NCBI GenBank assembly: GCA_032622095.1
Contig: CP136061.1
Location: forward strand, 117,066,754-117,130,753
Origin: Siphonodentalium dalli
Lineage: Eukaryota; Mollusca; Scaphopoda; Gadilida; Siphonodentaliidae
Direction: 5' to 3'
Length of the DNA: 64,000 bases
The first letter of the stretch is position 1, and every line of letters starts with the position of its first letter. Below the pieces are notes generated by a model. The model saw only the letters and a program-made list of their open reading frames with translations, made no database searches and was not told the DNA's origin. Position numbers and translations under genes: made by a program. Shown one piece after another: positions 42,038 through 53,430 of this stretch.

Positions 42038-44551
42038 TTCTTTCTGGAAACCGATCAAGACGCCATGACGTCACGACGCACATCAGGACGTTACGAGCTA
42101 TATGGGCGCGCAAAACACCAGACATGATTGCGTCGATGTCCAGACAGCTGAGACTCGTATAACACGGGCTGGCTAAACCATTCCATCTGCCAACGTGTTG
42201 TATTATTATAAATATATATATATATTAACTGCATGAAACCAAAAGTGGGCAATAGTACTGCCCATTAGAAGCCTATTTTATATAACTTGAAACTCGAGGA
42301 ATGAGTTGAGATGAAGTCTAAAAGATGCGTGCGAAATCGTTTTCTTTCCGCAGAGACTGTGAGGTGCGAACATATTTCTAGAAAGTTCAAAACATTTTCG
42401 AAAGATCCTGGTGCATATAAATCATGTCCGGCCAAACAGTCGAGCGCGTGGTTCAATTGAAAAACAATTGCACTGAAAAATGTTAATATCGATTATTAAA
42501 ATGCCTTATTAATTAACTGGGAAAACAGGCTTTCTCATTCTCAACGCAATAGACATTTTGTTTTGATGATATGTTCCCGGAGACTGCAGATCAGTCGCTA
42601 AGGGAGTGTTCTCATTGACACACTGTTAAACTGTCTTTTATTTAATTTTGTCGGTATTTGTATTTTACTTTGATGGTTTTTGCCACTGAAGTGCAATGGC
42701 ATACACACTTGATGTGATTGTAGTCAAACTAGTAATTTAACCCAATCGGTATATAATATGGCATCATCGGCAACCAATCGTTTTCACACCCTTTATATTA
42801 ACGATGTCTATTTTGTTCTATAAATATGTCAAACAACTCATACGTATTACTAAGATTAGCATTAGTGTAATAGATCAACTTGAGATAACAGAGATATTAT
42901 GTCCATACACACAAATATATTTCAGCGATGGATGAACTGAGATGTGATATCTAGAGTTTTGTTATCGATCTCTCTCAAACGAGGGGCCAGCACCCGTGGT
43001 TCAAACTGTTGTTGGTAAGACACAACAAAACATGCTAAATGTGTGATGGGCGCAAGTATAGGCAGCTCCAGTGAGTGCTTTCTAGTTGAGCAATGTTTTT
43101 GAAATTGCAACATAACACCAGCGATCAATTTGAAGAAAAAAACATGTTTAGCCTCAAATATCATAGCCCAGTATCTAGATAGGTGCCAATTTGTTCGATG
43201 ATACTTTGATAGTATCCTGTGATGGTGCTTTAGTTATAAAATTCTCTCAGGAGACAGTTTTAGCAAGAGTTGATGGTGTTCTATTGTAAATTGTTGAAGG
43301 GAAACGATCCCTGGGTTAATAATTTCAGGAGAGAAAGTTATATCGACACACCGGACTAAGAGTAGCAGAAGTTCCCATAACCCATTGTCACGACCAACAC
43401 AGTCTCATATGAGTATAGGCAAATATCTGATCAGACAATCAATATAAATGTCTTTGTCTTGTCATGAATCTTGTCAAATGGCACTGTAGTGACTTGACAC
43501 AGTCAACTGTGTCCAGTTTGTCTATGCATGTGTGCAGGAACTGAATTTACAACATCGCACACGTAGTTCCAACTTCATTTGTTCTGAAGTACTCTAATCC
43601 CAATCCACCAGTCGGTGAGTGAATACCACTGTCAGCGCCTTTCATGTCATAGAAATATGCCCAGTTATAGGCTAGGGTCACTGCTGTTCAGGTTCAGTGA
43701 TTGGATTGTTCCCGTACCCTTCCACCCAGCATGTCTCATTCGATCTTCCAAATTGTGTCTACGTAATTTGGAAGGAGGTATAAGATAGGTTGAAAGATGC
43801 ACGAAATGTTGACATATCGGCTCCATGTGCTCTGATAAATACTTGCCATGGTCAAAGCCATGAAAGACAACAGTTCTGGTCTGCGTATTTAAAACCTAAA
43901 ACAAAAACAACAGATTATTAATGAAAAAATAGTCAGTATTTTAATTCGTTTTTTTGTTTTAATTGAACTCCTTGATCAATTTAACTAAAACATTGAATAA
44001 CATTTTTGAAAAAAACATTTGCTTGAAATCGATCCAGGCGTCAGGGCGAAAAATGTGGATATCGATCATGACAGCGTGTCAACGTTTTTCTATAAGATGG
44101 ATCAGTTTTCATATGTAATGTAACATTATTTAATAATTCGTGGGCACAAGCAAACACCTGAAAAAAAACGGTATTTGTTAATTGTATACCCACAGGTGAG
44201 AGAATTTTCGTACTAGGTCAAAAGCCGGATGTATCACGTACGTATATAGTGACCGGGAGGTAACCATTATAGAAATATATATATAGCTCGTATACGTATG
44301 AGTCGTATTTGAAATCAATGGCCAGAAGGCGTTGTTTGTTTATACCTACGCACATCGACAATGTACTCCGTGCCATAACGTTGTTTCTCTGTTGGCACTA
44401 AGTCTTGTTCGTTTTATGTCAGATCAGGTGTCAAATATGACATGGTCTTTGGATGGTTGCACGCTTTTGAATTTGGCTAAGCTTGATTTGTAGTTCCGTT
44501 GTGGTAAACTAATCTTATGTTAGTTCAAATTCAGCATTTCATATAAGCATC
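42038..44551. other. No gene seen; right flank of the Polinton up to the lectin gene
   Basis: No coding region was recognised. A CRE-like TGACGTCA lies at about 42066. The 500 bp before 44552 should contain the promoter of the lectin gene, but I see no clear TATA box at a suitable distance. Confidence 0.4.
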
Positions 44552-44846
44552 ATGGTTGACCGCATAAATAACTTGCACAACGCCATTGTGTTGTTTCTGT
44601 GCTGTCATATGTTAGTTTGCTGTTCTATGGCTTTGGCGGTCATCGAAAAACGTTTCATTGCAACAGAGACTAACGTGATTGCTGACGTCTCTCAAAGAGT
44701 GAGTCGATCAGAGCTTGCGTGTGCCGCCACATGTTCAAGAACACAAAGTTGCCAAGCCTTTTCATTCAATGAAGGGAGCGGATTGTGTTACATGAGCCCG
44801 ATCAGCTTCATCGGATCACAATCGAGCGCCAAGGTGTTCACTGAAG
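44552..44846 (+). CDS. PAN/apple and C-type lectin gene, exon 1 (signal peptide and PAN domain)
   Basis: First coding exon of a secreted lectin-like protein; the three exons (44552-44846, 47676-47894, 57841-58070) give 247 residues. Residues 10-30 (NAIVLFLCCHMLVCCSMALA) are a signal peptide. The rest is a PAN/apple-type module, ELACAATCSRTQSCQAFSF then GLCYM, with the usual C-x3-C-x5-C spacing; such modules bind proteins or glycans. The exon ends at a donor site (GAAG before GTAAAT) in phase 1. Open reading on through the intron to 44881 is not coding. The combination of a PAN module with a C-type lectin domain is common in marine invertebrates, where these proteins are thought to act in recognition or immunity; the role here is not known. 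Confidence 0.8.
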
Positions 44847-45823
44847 GTAAATATTTACATCGCCCATATGGGTTACACTAATTTATGCTCGGTGATTAGT
44901 CAACTGAATGTTTTATATCCCAATAAAATACACCATAATATGAACCGCTGTCACGTTTGTAATTCGCATGTTCACCATTGGGCCCATGAACTAGTGAACA
45001 GAAAATTATTGAACTAAGCATTGAAGTTGTTCAATCCATGCATAAGCATGTGAGAATATACATTGAATAACAGTACTTGCATTGTTCCATTGATGAGGTA
45101 CCAACCCATATAAAATGTACCCAGTTGAATCATGGTAAATGTTTTATTAGAAATGTAATGGTTTTGGTTATATTTTCACTGCTAGAGTCGTGTGATTACT
45201 TTATTTCACTAAGAACTGTATTTTTACACAGCCTCAACATAATACAGTGTTGATTCGAAAGGGTGCGTATGGATTTCGTGAGAAAATGTATAAATCTGTA
45301 AACAGTATTTTTAATGCTATTTGTAACTCAAATCTAATTTATCGGTCTAATTTATTCAATCATTGGAATCAACATCAGCTGAATTATAAATTACACACTG
45401 AGCTAATTTCCCCACAACACGAAAGCGTGCTCTCTAATAATAGTGACATCTTGATCCGCGACTTTGGCATCTATCTTGGCAGTGGTTCAACCGCTTCATT
45501 GACATAGTCAGCTATATACCGGCAAATTGGTCGGCAGTGTTGTAGGCCATAGTTTATAATAGTGAAAATATGTTCTCGAAATTTGAGAGAGCAAAAACAC
45601 AATTAAAATAATTCGCTAAAATTTGGTACATGGTTAGATCTGGGAGAATCCACAGACATACATGTAGGATGGGTAAATATTCATGATTCGTATAGACGGG
45701 CCGACAAGTCTATGGGCTAGAGGTACTGGGGGCAGCGATGTATTCAAGGCTAGTGGGCTATGTAGCCCATACAACTTCTCCAAGCGGCAATGATAGTCCA
45801 CAATACATACGTTTAGCCCTTAA

Positions 45824-46327
45824 AGGGACGGGCGGCGTTCGTTGCAGAAATATAAATATTTGTTCAAATCGTCATCAACAGAAGGAATATTCAAATATAT
45901 ATAGTGTTGTTCATATGCCAAACATAATCGGCGCGTAAATAGTATATTGTTGTCAAGACGTGCGATGGTGTACGTAAACAAGAGCCTGCTCGTGTTACAG
46001 AAGTTTTGCTTCTGTTTACAAAACACAGTGCAATTCTATTGGTTAATCACACAAATGATATAAACGCTCTTTATTATTTCCATATCAGGAAAACAGTAAC
46101 AAATAACGCTCTTAATGTTTACCATATCCGGATCTAAACAAAAGCCAGGAAAAGAATTGTTTACATTACAAAGGAAAAACATTTGACGATAACATACTGT
46201 ATATCCATATTTCTGATTGGTATAAGAACAATGTCTGTCTATATTTTACCATTCTTTCTGTTTATGACGGTTTTTGGTGTAGGTGAATATTTTAACAGCA
46301 TACCCACCGCCAACACCGCCCGTATCT
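45824..46327 (-). mobile_element. Diverged family A-type MITE (504 bp) in intron 1
   Basis: Flanked by TTAA at 45820-45823 and 46328-46331. Left end AGGGACGGGCGGCGTTCG; right end read inwards AGATACGGGCGGTGTTGGCG. Internal order of segments (…ACGCTCTTTATTATTTCC, then AACGCTCTTAATG) matches the 494-bp copies, but identity is clearly lower. A sister copy is at 60570-61069. Together they form a subfamily. Confidence 0.85.
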
Positions 46328-46331
46328 TTAA

Positions 46332-47675
46332 ACCCGCCAATATTGGTATATCAAAGAATTGGACAAATTTGAATCCATTGGGTTGTGGGGAATTATAAAT
46401 TATCATATATTTAAGTTATTAGACCCTGCCTGTGAAAGCAGATGCGCACTACTTTAACTGGCTTAGGGGCTAATAGCACATACAGACAAATAGCCCCTAA
46501 CCCTAACCCAGAGTTTAGCCCATGAGTTCTAATGTTAGCACGGACGCACAAATTAATGTGCTGCCCGGTGTCCGTTTTACGAAGAGAAAGATATCCGCAT
46601 ACCATATATGTGAACACTTCTTTCCCATTCATCCAGGCGTTGCTTATATATACCTTCCGGATTGATGCTACCATGTTGGTCAATGACCAGAAAATAACTG
46701 TCATCAGTGATATTACAGCCAAATAGCCAAAAGCCACATTCTCCGTTCATGTAATAGGTTGCAGGGAAAAAACATATTTCACTGGATATGTATTTACAAA
46801 ATTGTAAAATTGGATGCATATAAACCTTCTATATACTAGCACTACATGTAGTGTGTGCAGCTATTGGCTTCTGATTGGTTACTCTATTTATACATTACAT
46901 CGATATACTAGAATTTCCATTCAGCAGTGTAGAATTTGACCACATAATGCGGCTCAGCATACTTTCATCATTCAATGACCTGGAACCCATATCGAAAATA
47001 TGTGGTAGACAAATACCAGGCAGTATTTGTAAAATTTCAATTTTCATTTTTAAATTATATCCACTGTGGGGGAACCACTCCTGACGATCGGAGCCCTCAA
47101 CAGAGAACCTTCACATTCACCATATTTTCATGATAGCTTCTTTTCTAAAAAAAAAAATGCGAGTTGTAGCTTATTTTTTTTAGCATCCCCAGTGTATGTC
47201 AGGGGCCTCATATTTTAAAAGTTTTTGTTATGAGTATTAGTTTGTAAAAATGTAAGCTGACTCGATTTGGGGACATATATTACTAACCTTCACTGGTGCG
47301 TCCATTGGTTCTTCTGTTGTAATGATTCGAGGTAACACGTGGCAGAAAACTTGCTGTGAGTATGACAATGTCACGAAAATGAGCAAAAATGCAAAGAATC
47401 GGGAAACTTTGCTCGGTAGAGAATGTATATAAATTATTAATTGGAGTTAAAATATCTTGTTTGTTTAGGTTTGGGGGTTGGTGGGTCCCAGAAATTGCTA
47501 AATGCAAAAACCAAACAACAGCATTCCTATTGTTTACACCCCCAGATTACAACACTTTTTGTCTCGTCTATTTAACTATTTGTGTTCATTATTGAATTGT
47601 TTTCTTTAAAACTATGGTAATTATGGTATGTTGTGAATGGATAGTCATATATGCAACAGTTTTTTTCGTTTTCAG
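46332..47675. other. Rest of intron 1; no further gene supported
   Basis: Overlapping open frames on both strands at 46411-46819 translate into fairly hydrophobic peptides but have no recognisable domain. An A-rich and T-rich tract lies at 47148-47185. The end shows a good acceptor, TTTTTTCGTTTTCAG, before 47676. Confidence 0.45.
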
Positions 47676-47894
47676 CCTGTCCGTCCGGAATCGGCATCGA
47701 CATCGGCTATGCGATGTACACCATCAATGGAGTGGGGTACTGCTTGAAATACTATGCATTGGAAATGTACCCCGATGAAGCACTGACTGTATGCCATGGT
47801 GATGACGCAAACGCTCACTTCATCTCAGTAACAAGCCGTGCAATGCTCGATGGCCTTACATTAGCTTTGGCGACGACATTCAACCATGGGACAG
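47676..47894 (+). CDS. PAN/C-type lectin gene, exon 2 (first half of the lectin domain)
   Basis: Begins after the acceptor TTTTCAG in phase 1 and ends at a donor, ACAG before GTATGT, again in phase 1. It encodes CPSGIGIDIGYAMYTINGVG, then YCLKYYALEMYPDEAL and C, the first disulfide region and helices of a long-form C-type lectin domain, and ends in LALATTFNHGTG. The exon is 219 bp, a multiple of three, so loss or duplication would keep the frame. The exon is intact. Confidence 0.8.
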
Positions 47895-48526
47895 GTATGT
47901 GGTAATTAATATGTATACACATGCATTTATTGGGACTAGCCGTTGCTCTCGCCACATAGGTGTTCGAGTGTTCAAGTGACTTTGGTCGCCATTGTTCGAT
48001 GTTTTGTAATGTTATGGCCAAAATCTCATAAAACAAATCTCTTTGAGTTTGAATGGACTTGTAACATTTTCACTTCAGTCAGCTGATAAAGTAGACCGGC
48101 ACCCAGATGAGGGTAGTGTCACACGAAAGGGTAGAAATTTTGACGCTATCTTCAATTATCCTTGCCCCATGGGGGTTCCAAAACACTGAAGTATCCAGGG
48201 CGGAGCAGGTGGGAAATATATTTGTTTGACCTTTTTGGTGTTTTTGACCTGCAAATCAGGAAAACCAATAAAATAAGACAACTGTTGAATACAATATACG
48301 TGAATATCAGATATTTATTTTATCAGGGTTGTTTAACATTGATGATGAGCAAAACGTTATATTATCCAACAATTTTTGTGAAAAATTCACGAAAATGTCC
48401 AAAAAATGCCTAAATTGCTGTGCTTTTTCAAAAAAGTTTTCCAGAAGATTTCCTATAAAATTTTCATTTTTTGGTATAAAGCTCTCAGTGGTGCATCAAA
48501 ATTTTCAGCATTATATACCTGATTTA

Positions 48527-49253
48527 ACTAGAGGTGAGAATGTCCCAATGGGACTACGGATACCCCTTGTTTTTAAAATACTAAGATGTTTCACATGTCA
48601 GTAAACATTTAGTCAAAATAATAAAATAACAGTTCCCATTACAGGTGTACAACCATAACCCTAATCTTAAACCTAATGACCGAAAAATGTAGGAATAAAA
48701 GCTTGGACAAAATTATGTATGTTGCGAAAACATTTCTGAGTCGAAAAAGGGGAATAACTCCACCAAACAATGTCGGACAAACGTCATAATCGCAGGTGCA
48801 CAAGTTCCCATGGTACTAAATATCTGTGCCACGTTTTGACCGAAAAATGTAGGAATAAAAGCTCGGACAAAAGCATACATGTTGCGAAAAGTCGAAAAAG
48901 GGGGGATAACTCCACGAAAAAAAGTCGACAGACGTCATAATCGCAGGTGCACAGGTTCCCATGGTGGTTGATGTCTGTGCCAAGTTTCACGACAATTGAT
49001 CAAAAAACGATTGAGAACAACTCTTTAAAAATACGCTCTTTAAAAATACGCTCTTTAAAAAATCGTCAGTTGTGGGTTGCACCCCACAATTTACTCAAAC
49101 AAAAGATCGCACCCCACAAGTATTCATGGATATGTGCAGTCACCCCACAAGTATACTTTGGCCAGTACGACGGACGACAGGCGACGGACGGACGACGGAC
49201 GGACGGACAAGCTGACTCCAGTATACCCCCTAACTTCGTTGCGGGGGTATAAC
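48527..49253 (+). repeat. Insertion in the foldback arm, ending in a GACGGAC-rich, GGGGGTATAA-ended tail
   Basis: Contains two direct copies (about 48700-48800 and 48835-48975) of ACCGAAAAATGTAGGAATAAAAGCT followed by CGGACAAA, and a run of ACGGACG words near 49165-49205. It closes with CCAGTATACCCCC...GCGGGGGTATAA, an inverted tail that I associate with a repeat common in mollusc genomes. The family identity is recall, not shown. Confidence 0.5.
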
Positions 49254-49562
49254 AATATCAACATCACAAGCAATGATATCCAGCAAGCCGATATATTTCC
49301 AAAAACTTAACCCACCCCCTAAAACTGAGTTTCTATCTGAAAATACCTGTCAAGTCAGAATAGCCAGTTTTCATTCCGTTTTGTTAACCAATTCAGAGTC
49401 TTATCATTTATTATATACTTGCCCATGAATTATAAGGTTTTAGCAGTGAGATATAAGTGATATCCCACTAGTGAGATATAAGTGATATCCCACTGGTGAA
49501 ATTTCTGATGTATTGACATGCATTGGGGGTCATAGGCAAGTAACTAAAGTTTATAATAAACA

Positions 49563-49722
49563 GAATATCCACACTTTTTCAGTGGATATGGGCTAAATCT
49601 CATTCGTGATGACAAAACATTTGAATTTCCACTCGTGGCTAAAGCCACTCGTGGAAATTCAATGTTTTGTCATCACTCATGAGATATAACCCATGTCCAC
49701 TGAAAAAGTGTGGATATCCTCT
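49563..49722. repeat. Palindrome of about 160 bp inside the foldback loop
   Basis: ATATCCACACTTTTTCAGTGG (49566 on) pairs with CCACTGAAAAAGTGTGGATAT (to 49716); in between, CATTTGAATTTCCACTCGTGG pairs with CCACTCGTGGAAATTCAATG. The centre is near 49647. Just before it a 29-bp unit, AGTGAGATATAAGTGATATC, is repeated in tandem at about 49445-49500. Confidence 0.8.
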
Positions 49723-50489
49723 ATATATCATGGAATTAGCATATATCTGAGGAGGTTTATGTTATTGTAGAGTCTATTTTGCTTAATTATTTGATTTTTT
49801 TTGGGGTAAATTAGCTAAAAAAATAAATATTTTTTAAGTGAACATCTTTGGAAAAATTCCCATGACTTTGTCAGTTTTATGGATACAGCTGCACAACATG
49901 CACAATATCAGGCATGAAATGCTATAATCAGGTACCAGACCAGAATGCAAATGGTCTATTCTGACTTGACAGGTATTTTCAGATAGAAAATCAGTTTTAG
50001 GGGGGTGGATTAAGTTTTTGGAAATATCTCGGATTGTTGATGTTCACATTAATAAATCCGGTATATAATGCCTGAAAATTTTTATGCACCAACGAGAGCT
50101 TTATACCAAAAAATGAAAATTTTATATGAAATCTTCTGGAAAACTTTTTTGAAAAAGCACTGCAATTTATGTAATTTTTGCCATTTTCGTGAAATTTTCA
50201 CAAAAATTGTTGGATAATATAACTTTTTGCACATCATAAATGTTAAGCAACCCAGATAGAATAAATATCTGATATTCAAGTATATTTTGTTCAACATTTG
50301 TCTTATTTTATTGGTTTTCCTGATTATACTGAAATGTGCAGGTCAAAAAGGTCAAACAAATATATTTTCCACCTGCACTGCCCTGGATACCTCAGTGTTT
50401 TGGAACCCCCGTGGGGCAAGGTTAATTGGAGATAGCGTCAAAATTTCTACCCTTTCGTGTGACTCTACCCTCATCTGGGGGCCGGTATA

Positions 50490-51612
50490 TAGCCTTCCAT
50501 CTGGATTTTCAAAATGGCCACTGAGTAAGCCTACATATATTTGCCATTGGAATTACATCAATAATCACTATAAATGGCCATTATAGTACAGCGTCCTTGT
50601 GTATACATTTTGCGGAAATTGTGCAAATTTATGATAAAAGATCATATTCGACATATGTCTACCGGACATGAAAGTATCAAAATTCAGAAGAGTGCCAAGA
50701 CAGAAATTGCCCTAGTTGCATATATCAAATTCCCGGAAAAATAAATGTTACCCTCAAAAAATATACAAGTGTTTATTTACCAATTTACTTGTTTACACTA
50801 AGCCGTTCCAATTTATTCAAACATAACATTGGTTACTCCAATTAGCGGAGTGAATTCTATTGCACTGAAATCAAGATGACCGCCGATTAAAATTTTTGTA
50901 ATTGTTGTGTATAGCAACCATCCGAAGATTCTATTCGCAAAGCTCTAGTGTTCATGTATACATGTACTATGATAGAACGACTTGGGACAACATTTGCTGT
51001 ATTCTTGACGATTTGGCTGTCATGCATATATGTTATCAAAGGTGCAGAAAGTAATTGGTACCGGAGATAATGGGCAATACAGGGATGACGCTACAGTTGG
51101 TCTTGCTGATCTCTTGGGATAACCGATATCCGAAGACAGCTCTGACCTGTTAGCAAGCGGTTATAAACTATAAGCGTGATATCTTAACGCAATCTGCAGT
51201 CGTCACAGTTCAGCACTGTTTAATGCAAGTTAATTTTTCAGTCGGTTAAAAGCTCTTCAGCTTGTGTTTGTATAATGTTACTACCTCAGACTTTTAAATA
51301 AAATGTATCTGATCTTATCTTTATCATATCATTAATCAGGAAAACGTACCGTATTGTCCGTCACCTCATAATAATGGTCGGGCTTACCCATTCTGAATCC
51401 AAACCGGCAACTTAAGAGACCCATGTTATTTTGATTTGTCGCTGCACTGTGGATTCACAGCATGCATGTGCGGTAATTGATTTTTTTTTCTTTCTTTGTT
51501 TTCTGTTTTGTCTGTCCATTTTACGTGTGTTGTTGTTGCGTTTCAATTGTTATTTTTAGACCATACAGACGCGATTACTCATCACAAGACCCAGATTATA
51601 TTTTCTTTGTTA
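50490..51612. other. Intron 2 sequence without recognised features
   Basis: No gene, no clear repeat structure apart from short low-complexity T tracts near 51480-51500. Confidence 0.45.
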
Positions 51613-53353
51613 TCTAATATATATTTGAGGAAAGTTTGTGTGTGTGTGAGGGTGTGTGGCCGCGATGGACTCCGAAACGGCTCGACCGATTTCGACGAAA
51701 CTTGGTACGGGCACGTAATATCACCCGGGAACCAACATAGGCCCATCCATTTGTTCGTGTGGCTTTATATTCACCTTCAAAACTCATATCTCCGAATCCA
51801 CTGAGCCGCAGTTCTAAATTGCCTTATAAATAATGCTCTTTATATTTCCCATATTCGGATTGCTTAACCTAATAGCGCTCTTTATCTGTCTATCGAATGT
51901 TATTCTCGAGACACGGCTCATTCTTTTTGTGAATTCAGACTGTTGACTGTGTTATAGTTTGTGAATTCAGACTGTTGACTGTTTTATAGTTTACAATGAG
52001 CAGCAGTGCTAAATTGACGAGCCTCAGTGCCAAATTGCCTTGACTGTGTGACTATTATAATAATAACTGAAATACTGCCTCTTTGTACATTTTCCTCCTG
52101 TCGTAAGTTGTTGAGATTATAATATACTTTAGTAAATATTAACTTTTCTTGACACTAATTTGAAGGTTTTTAATACATTCTGATTACCTGCTTTTGTAAA
52201 TACTAACTTTGCCTGACACCAATTTGAATTTTTTGTCAAGGCATTCTGATTACCTGCTGACTGGTCGATTAATTTGCCTCATTCTCAAGCCAAACAACCA
52301 TTCACTCAATTTGTAAATATTGTTAGGCGCCCACTTTAAATTTTTCAATGTATTCTGACACCAAGTAGCCATTCACTCAATTTGTAAATATCAACTTTGC
52401 TTGCCACCAATTCGAACTTTCTCAATGTGTTCTGATGACCTGCTGACTGGTCGATTCACATGCCTCATTCTCGCGCCAAGCTACCATCGATTTGTTAATA
52501 TCAACTTAGGTTGACACCAATTTGAACAATCGAGGCCGAATTGCCTAATACAATTAAAGCGTAGAGTCTGTCCAAATCGAATTATACGACCACCGGGTTC
52601 GAGATATGTCATTATTACCGACATCGTCATTTTTGCACATAATCTGCTTATACAAAACTTATTTTAGGTATATAATCTGCTAACAATCGTATCTCAAGTA
52701 TTTCGATGTGCTAACACCAATGCAGATTTGCCTATTTCCCCAGTCTGCTCTCCCAAAAATACGCACATTTTCTGCTTATACAAAACTTATATTTTAGGTA
52801 TATAATCTGCGAACAATCGCTGAATTTTGAGTAGATAATGTGCTGAAAATGAGAGCGTTTTAGTCACACTAAATTTGTATCTCAAGTATTTCGATGCGTT
52901 AACACCAATGCAGATTTCCTTATTTTATTGGTGTTAACGCATCGAAATATTTGTGTATCTCAAGTCTTTCGATGTGTTAACACCAATGCAGGTTTCCCAT
53001 TTTCCCAGTCTTTTCTACCAAAAATACGCACATTATCTGCTTATACAAGTGTTCTACCCATAATACGCACATTATCTGCTTATACAAAACTTATCTCAGG
53101 TATATAATCTGCTAACAATCGCACAAAATCTGCATATACAAAACTTATTTTAGGTATATAATCTGCTAACAGTCGTATCTCAAGTATTTCGATGTGTTAA
53201 CACCAATGCAGATTTCCCTATTTTCCCAGTCTGTTCTCCCAAAAATACGCACATTATCTGCTTATACCATTTTTTGGGGTGTTGGTGAGTTAAAACATAA
53301 CTATAAAAAAAACAACACAACGACTATCCCCGTCAGGACGGGTACCCAGCTAG
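51613..53353 (+). mobile_element. Non-autonomous Helitron, 1741 bp
   Basis: The 5' end is TCTAATATATATTTGAGG after an A; the 3' end is the hairpin CCCGTCAGGACGGG followed by TACCCAG and CTAG before a T. TC at the start, hairpin plus CTRR at the end, insertion between A and T and no target duplication are the Helitron signature. An ACGGCTCGACCGATTTCGAC block near the 5' end is shared with the element at 30675. No Rep-helicase is encoded; most of the interior is tandem repeat. Confidence 0.82.
52080..53275. repeat. Two tandem-repeat arrays inside the Helitron
   Basis: Array 1 (about 52100-52515): variants of a 90-120-bp unit with GTAAATATCAACTTTGCTTG-like and CTGCTGACTGGTCGATT sequence. Array 2 (about 52655-53275): units of about 130 bp and shorter ones containing AATCTGCTTATACAAAACTT, GGTATATAATCTGCTAACAA, GTATCTCAAGTATTTCGATG and TGTTAACACCAATGCAGATT. 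Units are rearranged and one segment near 52905-52955 is inverted. Confidence 0.8.
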
Positions 53354-53430
53354 TCGTTATATATATGCTTTTCTTTCAGGAGGGTTTGGGTGGGTTTCTC
53401 AGAAAGGAGTGTGAAAGTCGGCGACACAAT

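Larger units (their letters stand above)
48096..50485. repeat. Large foldback element in intron 2, with an insertion in its left arm
   Basis: The outer arms are inverse copies: 48096-48526 with about 50050-50485 (for example CCCAGATGAGGGTAG against CTACCCTCATCTGGG). The inner arms are 49254-49352 and about 49965-50048. The left arm is interrupted by about 730 bp (48527-49253) that has no partner on the right. The loop is about 610 bp. It looks like a foldback transposon later hit by another repeat. Confidence 0.75.

Noticed and set aside
46411-46819. Overlapping open frames of 80-108 codons on the minus strand in lectin intron 1
   Set aside because: Some hydrophobic and Cys content, but no domain or splice context that I recognise and no partner frame nearby.
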